Shown here in pieces: positions 6,161 to 12,486 of a DNA stretch of 16,951 nt (positions within the stretch are counted from its first letter, which is position 1; the number at the start of each line of letters is the position of its first letter). Source of the stretch: CADCTB01 sp036269435 (lineage in GTDB: Bacteria; Actinomycetota; Acidimicrobiia; Acidimicrobiales; AC-14). The DNA is taken from contig DATASA010000189.1 of assembly GCA_036269435.1 (NCBI GenBank), forward strand, positions 1-16,951, in the 5' to 3' direction. The translations under genes were made by a program, and so were the position numbers. The notes under the pieces were generated by a model. The model searched no databases. It was not told the origin of the DNA and worked only from the letters and a program-made list of their open reading frames with translations.

Positions 6161-7113
6161 ACGTCGTCGTCGTCGACGACGACCCGGTCGTCCGGCTCGT
6201 CCTGGCCCGGGCCGTGGGCAGCCTGGGCCATGTCGCGTTCCCGGCCGAGACGGCGGAGGTGGCGCTCGAGCACATCGACCGGATGGCGGTCGACGTCGTC
6301 ATCAGCGACTGGCTCATGCCCGGCCTCAACGGCCTCGAGCTGTGCCAGCTGGTCCGGGCGCGCGACGCCATGGAATACGTCTACTTCATGCTGGTGACGG
6401 CCCACGACGACCGCGAGCACGCCATGGCGGGCATCGCCGCCGGCGTCGACGACTGCCTGGTGAAGCCGGTCGACCTGTTCGACCTCCGGCTGCGGCTCAT
6501 GGTCGCGGAGCGGGTCACCGACCTGCACCGCCGCCTGGCCGAGCGCCAGCGGGGGTTGGAGCGCACCAACATCGAGGTGGCCGCCACCGCCCGGCTCGAC
6601 CCCCTGACCGGCCTCGGCAACCGTCTGCGCATGAACGAGGACCTGGAGATCTTCCGGTCCCGGCGCGACCGGTACCACCAGCCGTTCGGCGTGGCGCTGT
6701 TCGACATCGACCACTTCAAGTCGCTCAACGACGCCGCCGGACACCTGGCCGGCGACCAGGCTCTCCGCCAGGTCGCCGCGGTGATCCGCCGGGAGCTGCG
6801 GGAGGCCGACATGGCCTACCGCTACGGCGGCGAGGAGCTGCTCGTCGCCCTGCCCGCCGGGGTCCGCCGGGTCGCCGCCGCAGCCGAGCGCATCCGCCGG
6901 GCGGTTGAGGCGGCGGCGATCCGCCACCCGGGCCGCCCCGGCCCCGGCACGGTCGTGACCCTGAGCGCGGGGGTGGCCGCGGCCGAGGGCGACGTCGATT
7001 CGTTCCTGCTGGCGGCCGACGCCGCCCTGTACCGGGCCAAGTCCGACGGCCGCAACCGGGTGGTCGTCGCCGGCCGCCCGGTCGCGCCGCGGGAGCTCGC
7101 CGCCCGGCCATGA
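6157..7113 (+). CDS. Response regulator with GGDEF domain (diguanylate cyclase)
   Basis: A PleD/WspR-like protein of 318 aa, predicted to make cyclic-di-GMP from two GTP when its receiver is phosphorylated. Receiver (1-about 120): acidic residues Asp7-9, phosphoacceptor Asp51 in ISDWLMPG, Thr81 and Lys103 in LVKPVD. A short helical linker (about 118-145) leads into the GGDEF domain, which starts at DPLTGLGNR. The active site is GGEEL (224-228), a catalytically competent variant. The inhibitory I-site RxxD is intact as Arg215-Asp218, five residues before it, so product feedback is expected. The GTG start overlaps the Hpt stop and has GAGGAG at 6145-6150. Its stop overlaps the kinase start (ATGA). 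Confidence 0.92.
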   Translation: MNVVVVDDDPVVRLVLARAVGSLGHVAFPAETAEVALEHIDRMAVDVVISDWLMPGLNGLELCQLVRARDAMEYVYFMLVTAHDDREHAMAGIAAGVDDCLVKPVDLFDLRLRLMVAERVTDLHRRLAERQRGLERTNIEVAATARLDPLTGLGNRLRMNEDLEIFRSRRDRYHQPFGVALFDIDHFKSLNDAAGHLAGDQALRQVAAVIRRELREADMAYRYGGEELLVALPAGVRRVAAAAERIRRAVEAAAIRHPGRPGPGTVVTLSAGVAAAEGDVDSFLLAADAALYRAKSDGRNRVVVAGRPVAPRELAARP

Positions 7114-8816
7114 TCTTCGCCGGGGCGGCCTCCGGGCCGGACGCCACCGTCGCCATGAGCGAGCCGGACCTCACCGCCGTCCGGGCCGCGGGCGTGGCGC
7201 GCGTCGTGATCGGGGTCGTGGTGGCCGCCTGCGGGCTGGTCGGGGCCGGGAACTGGGACCGCTCGGTCGGTTGGTTGTTGCTGCTGATCGGCCTGGCCTG
7301 GTTGCCGTGGTCGGTGTTGCTCTTCGCGGTCGGCGTCGGTGGTACCGACCGCCTCCGCCGGCCCTGGCTCGCGGCCTACGGCGGACCGGTCGGCGACATC
7401 GTCATCGTCTTCGCCGCCCAGTGCCTCGTACCGTGGGCCTGGGGGATCTTCCTGCTGGCGGACGCGCTCGCCGTCAACCTGGCCGCGTCGCTGTGGCGCA
7501 CCCGGGACGCCTGGTTCCTCTACGGCTTCTGCGTCGCCCTTACCATGCTCGCCCAAGGGCTGGTCCCGGCCGACCAGCGCCTCGCCGGTGGCCTGCTGGT
7601 GATCTTCGCCCTGGCCCTGGCCGGGCTGGTGGTCGTCGTCGGCCGGATCGCCCGTGGCCACCGCCAGGTGGCGGTGTCGTCGCACCGGTTCCAGCAGAAG
7701 GCCGAGACGATCCTGGCCAGGGTGGCCGACGGGATCGTGGTCACCGACGGCGCCGGCATCGTGCGCGAGTGGAACCCCGCCGGGGAGCGGCTGATCGGGG
7801 CGCAGGCGACCTCGGCGCTGGGCCTCCCCTGCGCGCGGGCGCTCGGGCTGCGGGAGGGGGAGCGACCGCTCGAGTGCGCCGGTGGCTGCGCGCTGCTGGG
7901 CGCGGGCGCCCGAGGCGACGCCGGCGAGCGGGAGGTGTGGCGCACTCTGCCCGACGGCCGGCGCCAGCCGCTGCTGGCCAGCGCCTTCGCGGTGACCGAC
8001 GAGCGGGGCGAGGTCGAGGTGGTGCACTCCCTGCGGGACATCACCCGGCTGAAGGAGGCCGACGAGGCCAAGACGCTGTTCCTGGCCACCGCGTCGCACG
8101 AGCTGAAGACGCCGGTGACCGTCATCGCCGGGTTCGCCGAGGCCATCCTGCGGTTCCCGTCCATGCCCGACGACCGCCGGGCCGAGGCCGTCGAGGCCAT
8201 CCACCGCCGGGCGCTGGAGCTGTCGTCGATCGTCGACCGGCTCCTGCTGTCCAGCAAGATCGAGAGCGGACGGGTCGCGGTCGACATCCACCCCGTCGAC
8301 GTGCGCCCCATGCTCAACGAGCGGGCCAACGCCATCCAGGACGCGTCGGGTCGCCACATGATCCTGCAGGTCGCGGCCGAGACGCTCGTCGCCCATGCCG
8401 ACCCGCTGGCCCTGCGCACTGTCGTCGACCACCTGCTCGACAACGCGGTGAAGTACTCCGACGGCGGCCCGGTCGTGGTCGGCGCCGAGCGGCGGCCCGG
8501 CGTCGTCGTGCTGTGGGTCAGCGACATCGGCATCGGCATGGACGCCGAGCAGGCCGAGCGCTGCTTCGACAAGTTCTGGCAGGCGGAGTCCACCGACGTC
8601 CGCCGGTTCGGCGGCACCGGGATCGGCCTCTACATCGTGTCGTCCATGGTCGAGGCCATGGGGGGCACGATCACCGTCGAGACCGCCGTCGGCCGGGGAA
8701 GCACGTTCACCGTGTCGCTCCCGGCCGTCGGCAATGCGCCGAGCCCGGACCACTGCGGCCCCGTCGACGCCGACGTCCTCCACAAGCTCGGCGTGCTGTC
8801 GCGAGGAGGCGCATGA
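7110..8816 (+). CDS. Membrane PAS-domain sensor histidine kinase
   Basis: A 568-aa kinase. The N-terminal region (about 28-180) has roughly five or six hydrophobic segments with short loops, so sensing is probably within the membrane or by the PAS domain. The PAS domain (about 195-312) ends in HSLRDITRLKEADEAK and carries Cys241, Cys256 and Cys260 in a C-x14-C-x3-C arrangement. The HisKA domain has His330 in ATASHELKTPVTV. The ATPase domain has N-box LLDNAVKYS, G1 SDIGIGMD, an F-box and G2 FGGTGIGLYI. There is no fused receiver or Hpt domain; these are separate proteins in the same operon. The ATG at 7110 overlaps the cyclase stop; ATG 7155 is an alternative. The signal is unknown. Confidence 0.92.
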   Translation: MIFAGAASGPDATVAMSEPDLTAVRAAGVARVVIGVVVAACGLVGAGNWDRSVGWLLLLIGLAWLPWSVLLFAVGVGGTDRLRRPWLAAYGGPVGDIVIVFAAQCLVPWAWGIFLLADALAVNLAASLWRTRDAWFLYGFCVALTMLAQGLVPADQRLAGGLLVIFALALAGLVVVVGRIARGHRQVAVSSHRFQQKAETILARVADGIVVTDGAGIVREWNPAGERLIGAQATSALGLPCARALGLREGERPLECAGGCALLGAGARGDAGEREVWRTLPDGRRQPLLASAFAVTDERGEVEVVHSLRDITRLKEADEAKTLFLATASHELKTPVTVIAGFAEAILRFPSMPDDRRAEAVEAIHRRALELSSIVDRLLLSSKIESGRVAVDIHPVDVRPMLNERANAIQDASGRHMILQVAAETLVAHADPLALRTVVDHLLDNAVKYSDGGPVVVGAERRPGVVVLWVSDIGIGMDAEQAERCFDKFWQAESTDVRRFGGTGIGLYIVSSMVEAMGGTITVETAVGRGSTFTVSLPAVGNAPSPDHCGPVDADVLHKLGVLSRGGA

Positions 8817-8817
8817 C

Positions 8818-9246
8818 GTGGCCCGGGCCCTGGTGGTGGACGACGCGCCCGACATCCGGCTGCTCGCCGACCTCGTCCTGTCCATGGCCGGCTTCGCCGT
8901 CACCGCGGCGTCGAGCGGCAGCGAGGCGCTTCGCCTGCTCGCCGCCGGCGACCTTCCCGACATCGTGCTGTTGGACGTCCAGATGCCGGAGGTCGACGGT
9001 TGGGAGACGCTCAGCCGCCTGCGCGGCGACCCCCGGACCGCCGACCTGCCCGTCGTCCTCTGCACGGTGAAAGGGCTGCCCGAGGACACGCTGCGAGGCT
9101 GGTCGCTGGGCTGCGACGGCTATCTCGGCAAGCCGTTCGACATCGCCGGGCTGGTCGAGGAGCTCCACGGCGTGCTCGGGCGGGGTCCGCAAGAGCGTGA
9201 GGCGCTGCGGCACCGGCGGATCGCCGAGGTGGCCCGGGCCCGTTGA
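8818..9246 (+). CDS. Single-domain response regulator (REC only)
   Basis: A 142-aa receiver protein with no output domain. It has acidic Asp8-9, phosphoacceptor Asp53 in VLLDVQMPEVDG, Thr83 and Lys105 in YLGKPFD, followed by a short Arg/Glu-rich tail. The GTG at 8818 starts one nt after the kinase stop and has GAGGAG at 8803-8808. Placed after a simple kinase and with an Hpt protein in the same operon, it is the natural intermediate receiver of a phosphorelay. It could also be a phosphate sink or an adaptor. Last gene of the operon, followed by a strong hairpin. Confidence 0.9.
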   Translation: MARALVVDDAPDIRLLADLVLSMAGFAVTAASSGSEALRLLAAGDLPDIVLLDVQMPEVDGWETLSRLRGDPRTADLPVVLCTVKGLPEDTLRGWSLGCDGYLGKPFDIAGLVEELHGVLGRGPQEREALRHRRIAEVARAR

Positions 9247-9258
9247 GCTTGCGTTGCC

Positions 9259-9300
9259 GAGGGTCAGGAGCGGCCCCCGGCGACCGCTCCTGACTCCCTC
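9259..9300. terminator. Hairpin between convergent genes, probable bidirectional terminator
   Basis: A perfect 11-bp stem pairs GTCAGGAGCGG (9263-9273) with CCGCTCCTGAC (9284-9294) around a 10-nt loop. GAGG (9259-9262) and CCTC (9297-9300) can extend it by 4 bp across a 2-nt bulge. It fills the gap between the REC gene and the convergent lipoprotein gene. There is no T-tract, as is common for high-GC actinomycete terminators. Confidence 0.65.
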
Positions 9301-9311
9301 GAATCCCCGGA

Positions 9312-9872
9312 TCAGGCCGGCTTGGCCACGTGCCAGATGCCGCCCACGCCGTCGCCCTTGGTGTCGCCCGGGGCGGTGTCCGCCGCGTAGGTGTAGAGCG
9401 GCTTGCCGTTCCAGGCGACCTGCGTCTTGGTGGCGTCGTCCGGGCGGGCAACCGCGGTCAGGCCGTTCAGCCCCGCGCCGGCGACCGGCGTGGTGGTGCC
9501 GCTCGGCAGGACCAGCGCCGGCCACGTCGCCGCACAGCCGCCCGTGCAGGAGCTCGTCGCACTGGTGTCCTTGTCGAACGTGTAGAGCGTCTTGCCGGTG
9601 GCGTCGACCATGATCGTGCCGAGCGTCGCGCTGGTCGCCGTGGTCACCGTCGCCTTCGGCGCCGCGGTGGTGGCGACGGGGACGGTCGTGGCGACGGAGG
9701 CGGTCGTCGGCGTGGTGGCGGCCGACTGGCCGCTGTTGGCTGAGCTGACCGGCTTGTCGTTGCCGCCGCACGCCGTCATGGCGACGGCCAGCGCGGCGGA
9801 GGCCGCCAGCACCATCATCCCGCGCCGGGCCGTCGTCCCCGACGCCGTGTCCTTGATCCCGAATCCCGTCAT
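9312..9872 (-). CDS. Secreted-repeat (PF03640/COG4315-type) lipoprotein
   Basis: A 186-aa lipoprotein. It has an N-terminal signal with Cys35 in a MTAC lipobox, a low-complexity Thr/Ala/Val linker (about 48-80), then two copies of the secreted repeat: one with GKTLYTFDKD and SSCTGGCAATWPAL, the other with GKPLYTYAAD and GIWHVAKP. The family occurs widely as surface or secreted proteins of unknown function, often near ECF sigma factors. The CxxxC pair in the first repeat could form a disulfide or bind a ligand. The ATG at 9872 has AGGGAG 8 nt upstream. It is divergent from the ECF sigma gene and shares that gene's CAATCC-N16-CGTA promoter, so it is a likely target of that sigma factor, much as lipoproteins are targets of mycobacterial SigK. 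Function otherwise unknown. Confidence 0.85.
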   Translation of the reverse strand: MTGFGIKDTASGTTARRGMMVLAASAALAVAMTACGGNDKPVSSANSGQSAATTPTTASVATTVPVATTAAPKATVTTATSATLGTIMVDATGKTLYTFDKDTSATSSCTGGCAATWPALVLPSGTTTPVAGAGLNGLTAVARPDDATKTQVAWNGKPLYTYAADTAPGDTKGDGVGGIWHVAKPA

Positions 9873-9913
9873 GTACGTGTCTCCCTGTCTCGGCGAGTTG
9901 CCCGCTTCGAACT

Positions 9914-9943
9914 TCTCTACGGGCGGGGAGGCCGGGTGGATTG
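9914..9943 (-). promoter_or_regulatory. Candidate ECF promoter of the lipoprotein gene
   Basis: On the minus strand CAATCC (9943-9938) is followed after 16 nt by CGTAGAGA (9921-9914). The same -35/-10 pair and spacing occurs in the divergent promoter of the sigma gene. Predicted transcription would start about 35 nt before the ATG, leaving room for the AGGGAG ribosome site. Confidence 0.5.
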
Positions 9944-9962
9944 CGCCGATTCCGCCGGGAGC

Positions 9963-9992
9963 CAATCCAAACCGTGGGCGGCGCCGTACCCT
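9963..9992 (+). promoter_or_regulatory. Candidate autoregulated ECF promoter of the sigma-factor gene
   Basis: CAATCC (9963-9968) is followed after 16 nt by CGTACCCT (9985-9992), with the ATG 7 nt further on. The -35, the spacing and the CGTA core match the promoter of the divergent lipoprotein. No Shine-Dalgarno sequence precedes the ATG, so the message is probably leaderless or nearly so. Confidence 0.5.
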
Positions 9993-9999
9993 CGTCACC

Positions 10000-10563
10000 A
10001 TGCATCCGGCGTCCGACGACACGCTGCTCGCCAGCTTCGCCGTCGGTGACGCCGACGCGGCGGCGATCTTCATCCGCCGCTACCAGGGCCGGGTCTACGG
10101 ACTGGCGAAGTCCATGGTGGGGGACGCGTCGCTGGCCGAGGACGTCGCCCAGGAGGCGTTCGTACGGGCGTGGCGCCACGCGCCGGCCTACGACGCCCGA
10201 CGGGGTTCGGTCCACACCTGGCTGCTGGTGATCACCCGCAACCTGGCCATCGACGCCATGCGCATGCGGCGGGCCCAGCCGGTCGACCCGGAGGTGCTCA
10301 GCGCCCTCGAGCTGGAGGCCGGCCCGGAGGGGTCGCCCGAGTACGCGGCGGACATCAACGACCAGATGCGTGACGTGCGCGCCGCGCTCGCCGAATTGCC
10401 CGCGGAGCAGCGCCAAGCCGTCGTCCTGGCCGCGTTCGGCGGCCGGACGGCCAAGGAGATCAGCGAGCGGGAGTCGATCCCGCTGGGCACGGCGAAGACG
10501 CGGATACGTACCGGGCTGATGAAGGTCCGCTCGTCCATGGCGACACGCAGGAGCGACCAGTGA
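10000..10563 (+). CDS. ECF-family RNA polymerase sigma factor
   Basis: A 187-aa ECF sigma factor with only regions 2 and 4. Region 2 (about 20-90) has the core-binding and -10 recognition part with DVAQEAFVRAWRHAP, then SVHTWLLVITRNLAIDAMR. Region 4 (about 130-185) has LAELPAEQRQAVVLAAF and the helix-turn-helix TAKEISERESIPLGTAKTRI. The ATG at 10000 begins at the usual distance before region 2. There is no ribosome site, and a promoter lies directly upstream. The stop overlaps the anti-sigma start (GTGA). The promoter shared with the lipoprotein implies autoregulation. The organisation resembles SigK/RskA systems, but membership of that ECF group is not proven. Confidence 0.93.
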   Translation: MHPASDDTLLASFAVGDADAAAIFIRRYQGRVYGLAKSMVGDASLAEDVAQEAFVRAWRHAPAYDARRGSVHTWLLVITRNLAIDAMRMRRAQPVDPEVLSALELEAGPEGSPEYAADINDQMRDVRAALAELPAEQRQAVVLAAFGGRTAKEISERESIPLGTAKTRIRTGLMKVRSSMATRRSDQ

Positions 10564-11264
10564 CCGAACGACCCCTCACGTGCGCCGAAGTGGAGGACCT
10601 GGCCGCCGAGCTCGCCCTGGGGACCGTGTCGGGTGCGGAGCGGGCCGCGGCGGTGGCCCACCTGGCCGGCTGCGAGGCCTGCCGCCGTCTGGTCGACGAG
10701 CTGTCCGGTGCCGCCGACAGCCTCCTGGTGCTGGCTCCGGCCGTCGAGCCCCCTCCGGGCTTCGAGTCACGGGTGCTGTCGCGGATCGCCGCGGCGGCAC
10801 AGCCGGTGGCGCTGCGGCCGGCCCGGCGGCGGCGCGTCTGGCTGGCCGCAGCGGCCGTCGCCGCCGTCGCCTGCCTGTCCGGGTTCGGGGTGGCCGAGCT
10901 GCGCGACGGGACCGGCGCCGGCCGCCCGGCCACGCCGGTGGCCGCCGGCCCGGTGGCGGTGCGGACCGCGCTGGTGGCCGACGACGCCGGCCGGTGGACG
11001 TGTCGGATGCTCGTCTACGGCGACGACCCCACCTGGCTGGTGGTGAGCCTGGACCGCAACGACGGCCTGAACGGGGCGTTCTCCGTCGAGGCGGTGGCCA
11101 ACGGCAGCGCCGACGCCGTTCCCGTCGGGACGTTCACCACCACCGACGGCCACGGCTCGCTCACCACCACCGTCGCCCTGAACGCGGCCCAGTTCAAGTC
11201 CGTCCGGGTCCTCGACCAGACCGGTCACGTCCGCTACGAGGCCGCCTTCCCCCAGCGGACGTGA
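10560..11264 (+). CDS. Membrane anti-sigma factor with zinc-finger (ZAS) domain
   Basis: A 234-aa single-pass anti-sigma factor that should hold the preceding ECF sigma factor at the membrane. The cytoplasmic N-terminal domain carries the ZAS motif His34-x3-Cys38-x2-Cys41 (HLAGCEAC) and a further Cys8. A positively charged stretch precedes one transmembrane helix (about 92-112). The extracytoplasmic domain (about 120-234) has alternating strand-like segments, including WLVVSLDRNDGL and VGTFTTTDGHG, and is the probable sensor or protease target. The GTG start overlaps the sigma stop by 4 nt. The next gene is convergent, 13 nt beyond the stop. Confidence 0.9.
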   Translation: MTERPLTCAEVEDLAAELALGTVSGAERAAAVAHLAGCEACRRLVDELSGAADSLLVLAPAVEPPPGFESRVLSRIAAAAQPVALRPARRRRVWLAAAAVAAVACLSGFGVAELRDGTGAGRPATPVAAGPVAVRTALVADDAGRWTCRMLVYGDDPTWLVVSLDRNDGLNGAFSVEAVANGSADAVPVGTFTTTDGHGSLTTTVALNAAQFKSVRVLDQTGHVRYEAAFPQRT

Positions 11265-11277
11265 GCCCGGCGTCGGG

Positions 11278-12099
11278 TCAGGCCACGACGAGGGCGCCGG
11301 CGTCGGGGTTCGGCCCCGGCGCCGAGCGGAGGTCGCGCAGCAAGCGGAACCCGAAGAAGGCGGCGGCGGCGAGCGAGACAGGTGCCGCGCTCAACCACTG
11401 CCCGGCCCCGTGGCCCGAGGCGTGGAGCACGGCGTCGAGGCCCATGCCGAGCAGCCACACGCCGCTGGCGCCGAACGCGGTGACCGCGACCGTATCGACG
11501 ACGGTGGCCGGCAGCGCAATCCACCGACCCCGCCGGCTCAGGCGTCCGCGGGCGACGACGAACACGGCCAGCGCAGCCAGGCCGACCAGCCCGAAGGCGA
11601 TGCGGTAGAACACCGTCTCCCCGGCCCAGTCCGTGATCGCGGCCTGGTGGCAGTTCGAAGCGGAGGGGGCCAGGGCCAGCCAGCGGGTGCAGTCGGCGGG
11701 GGACAGCAACCGGCCGGGGTTGTCGGCGAGGAAGCGGTCGCCACCGACAACGCCGAGGACCGCCGCGATGGCCCCGCTGATCCCGACGGCGATCGCCCCG
11801 ACGGCGCCGAGGAACCAGCCGGAGGCGACGCACTGGCGGACCACCGCGCCGACCGTCGCCGGGCGCCGGGCCTGCTCCGCCGCCGCCACCCCGCCGACCG
11901 GGCCGAACCGGCGGACCGCGTCGGCCTCGGCGTCCGCCCGAGTCATGCCGGCGGCCACCGCGTCGTCGGCGGCGTCGCGAAGGTGGGCCTCAGCCTCGGC
12001 CAGGAGCTGGCGGGCGTGGCGGGGCGCGGTCGACCGCAGGGCGACGAGGAGGGCGTCCAGGTAGGCGTCGATGGGGCTGTCGTGGGCACCGGTGGTCAT
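11278..12099 (-). CDS. HAAS-domain integral membrane protein, PadR-coupled
   Basis: A 273-aa protein. The N-terminal helical domain (about 8-75; YLDALLVAL..., AEAEAHLRDAADDAVAAGMTRADAEADAVRRFG) matches the HAAS/permease-prefix type often found next to PadR regulators. It is followed by about four hydrophobic segments near 95-120, 165-188, 198-230 and 238-260. The loop between the first two holds two cysteines 13 residues apart (SPADC, SNC). The ATG at 12099 overlaps the padR-type stop (ATGA), so the pair is translationally coupled. In related pairs the HAAS protein is thought to relay membrane signals or to be the repressor's main target. Function here is unknown. Confidence 0.8.
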   Translation of the reverse strand: MTTGAHDSPIDAYLDALLVALRSTAPRHARQLLAEAEAHLRDAADDAVAAGMTRADAEADAVRRFGPVGGVAAAEQARRPATVGAVVRQCVASGWFLGAVGAIAVGISGAIAAVLGVVGGDRFLADNPGRLLSPADCTRWLALAPSASNCHQAAITDWAGETVFYRIAFGLVGLAALAVFVVARGRLSRRGRWIALPATVVDTVAVTAFGASGVWLLGMGLDAVLHASGHGAGQWLSAAPVSLAAAAFFGFRLLRDLRSAPGPNPDAGALVVA

Positions 12100-12446
12100 G
12101 CCGGCTCCCCGGCCAGCGAAGACCGTGGCGCCGGGCGCAGGGTGGCTTCGACTGCGGCGACGAGCGACCGCCAATCCCGTCGCTCGCCGGCCAGAGCCTG
12201 CGACCCCCGCTCGGTCAGGCGGTAGACCCGGCGACGGCGGCCACCGACCGGGCCCCACTCGCTGGTCAGCAACCCGAGGTCCTCGAGCCGGTGCAGGGCG
12301 GGGTAGACCGACCCCTCCGGCAGGTCGAGGAAACCGTCGGTCCGCTCCCGGAGCGCGGTGATGACGGCATAGCCGTGGCCCGGCTCCTGGGCCAGGATGC
12401 CCAACAGCACCAGGTCCAGGTGGCCCCGTACTCTGTCGATCTTCAT
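12096..12446 (-). CDS. PadR-family transcriptional regulator
   Basis: A short (116-aa) PadR-like winged-helix repressor. It has the typical opening LDLVLLGILAQEPGHGYAVITAL, wing residues EGSVYPALHRLEDLGLL and GRRRRVYRLTERG, then a reduced C-terminal helix for dimerisation. ATG 12446 lies inside a perfect 17-bp inverted repeat and directly downstream of a consensus-like promoter, so autorepression is very likely. No Shine-Dalgarno sequence is present and the message is probably leaderless. The ligand is unknown. The gene is followed by and overlaps the HAAS membrane-protein gene. Confidence 0.92.
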   Translation of the reverse strand: MKIDRVRGHLDLVLLGILAQEPGHGYAVITALRERTDGFLDLPEGSVYPALHRLEDLGLLTSEWGPVGGRRRRVYRLTERGSQALAGERRDWRSLVAAVEATLRPAPRSSLAGEPA

Positions 12447-12474
12447 ACCTAGGCACTCTAGGTATGAAGATCGA
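12436..12474. promoter_or_regulatory. Perfect 17-bp inverted repeat over the padR-type start: operator
   Basis: TCGATCTTCATACCTAG (12436-12452) and its exact reverse complement (12458-12474) flank a 5-nt centre. The repeat covers the spacer, the -10 box, the predicted transcript start and the first codons of the PadR gene. The inner half-site TACCTAG differs from the ATGT/ACAT half-sites known for classical PadR operators. As RNA it could also fold into a stem downstream of the dehydrogenase gene and act in termination. Confidence 0.75.
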
Positions 12475-12483
12475 TTCCGTCAA
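12455..12483 (-). promoter_or_regulatory. Sigma-70-type promoter of the padR-type gene
   Basis: On the minus strand TTGACG (12483-12478), exactly 17 nt and then TAGAGT (12460-12455) form a near-consensus housekeeping promoter. Transcription should start at about 12448-12446, at or within 2 nt of the ATG at 12446, giving a leaderless or near-leaderless message. Confidence 0.7.
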
Positions 12484-12486
12484 GGT

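Noticed and set aside
6822..9089. Long open frame of 755 codons on the minus strand opposite the kinase and cyclase genes
   Set aside because: Typical antisense shadow of GC-rich genes: low-complexity composition, no recognisable domain, and the plus strand has full-length HK and GGDEF domains.
8707..10416. 569-codon minus-strand frame spanning the REC gene, lipoprotein and sigma gene
   Set aside because: It crosses three well-supported genes, and its sequence is an out-of-frame translation of the lipoprotein and antisense of the others.
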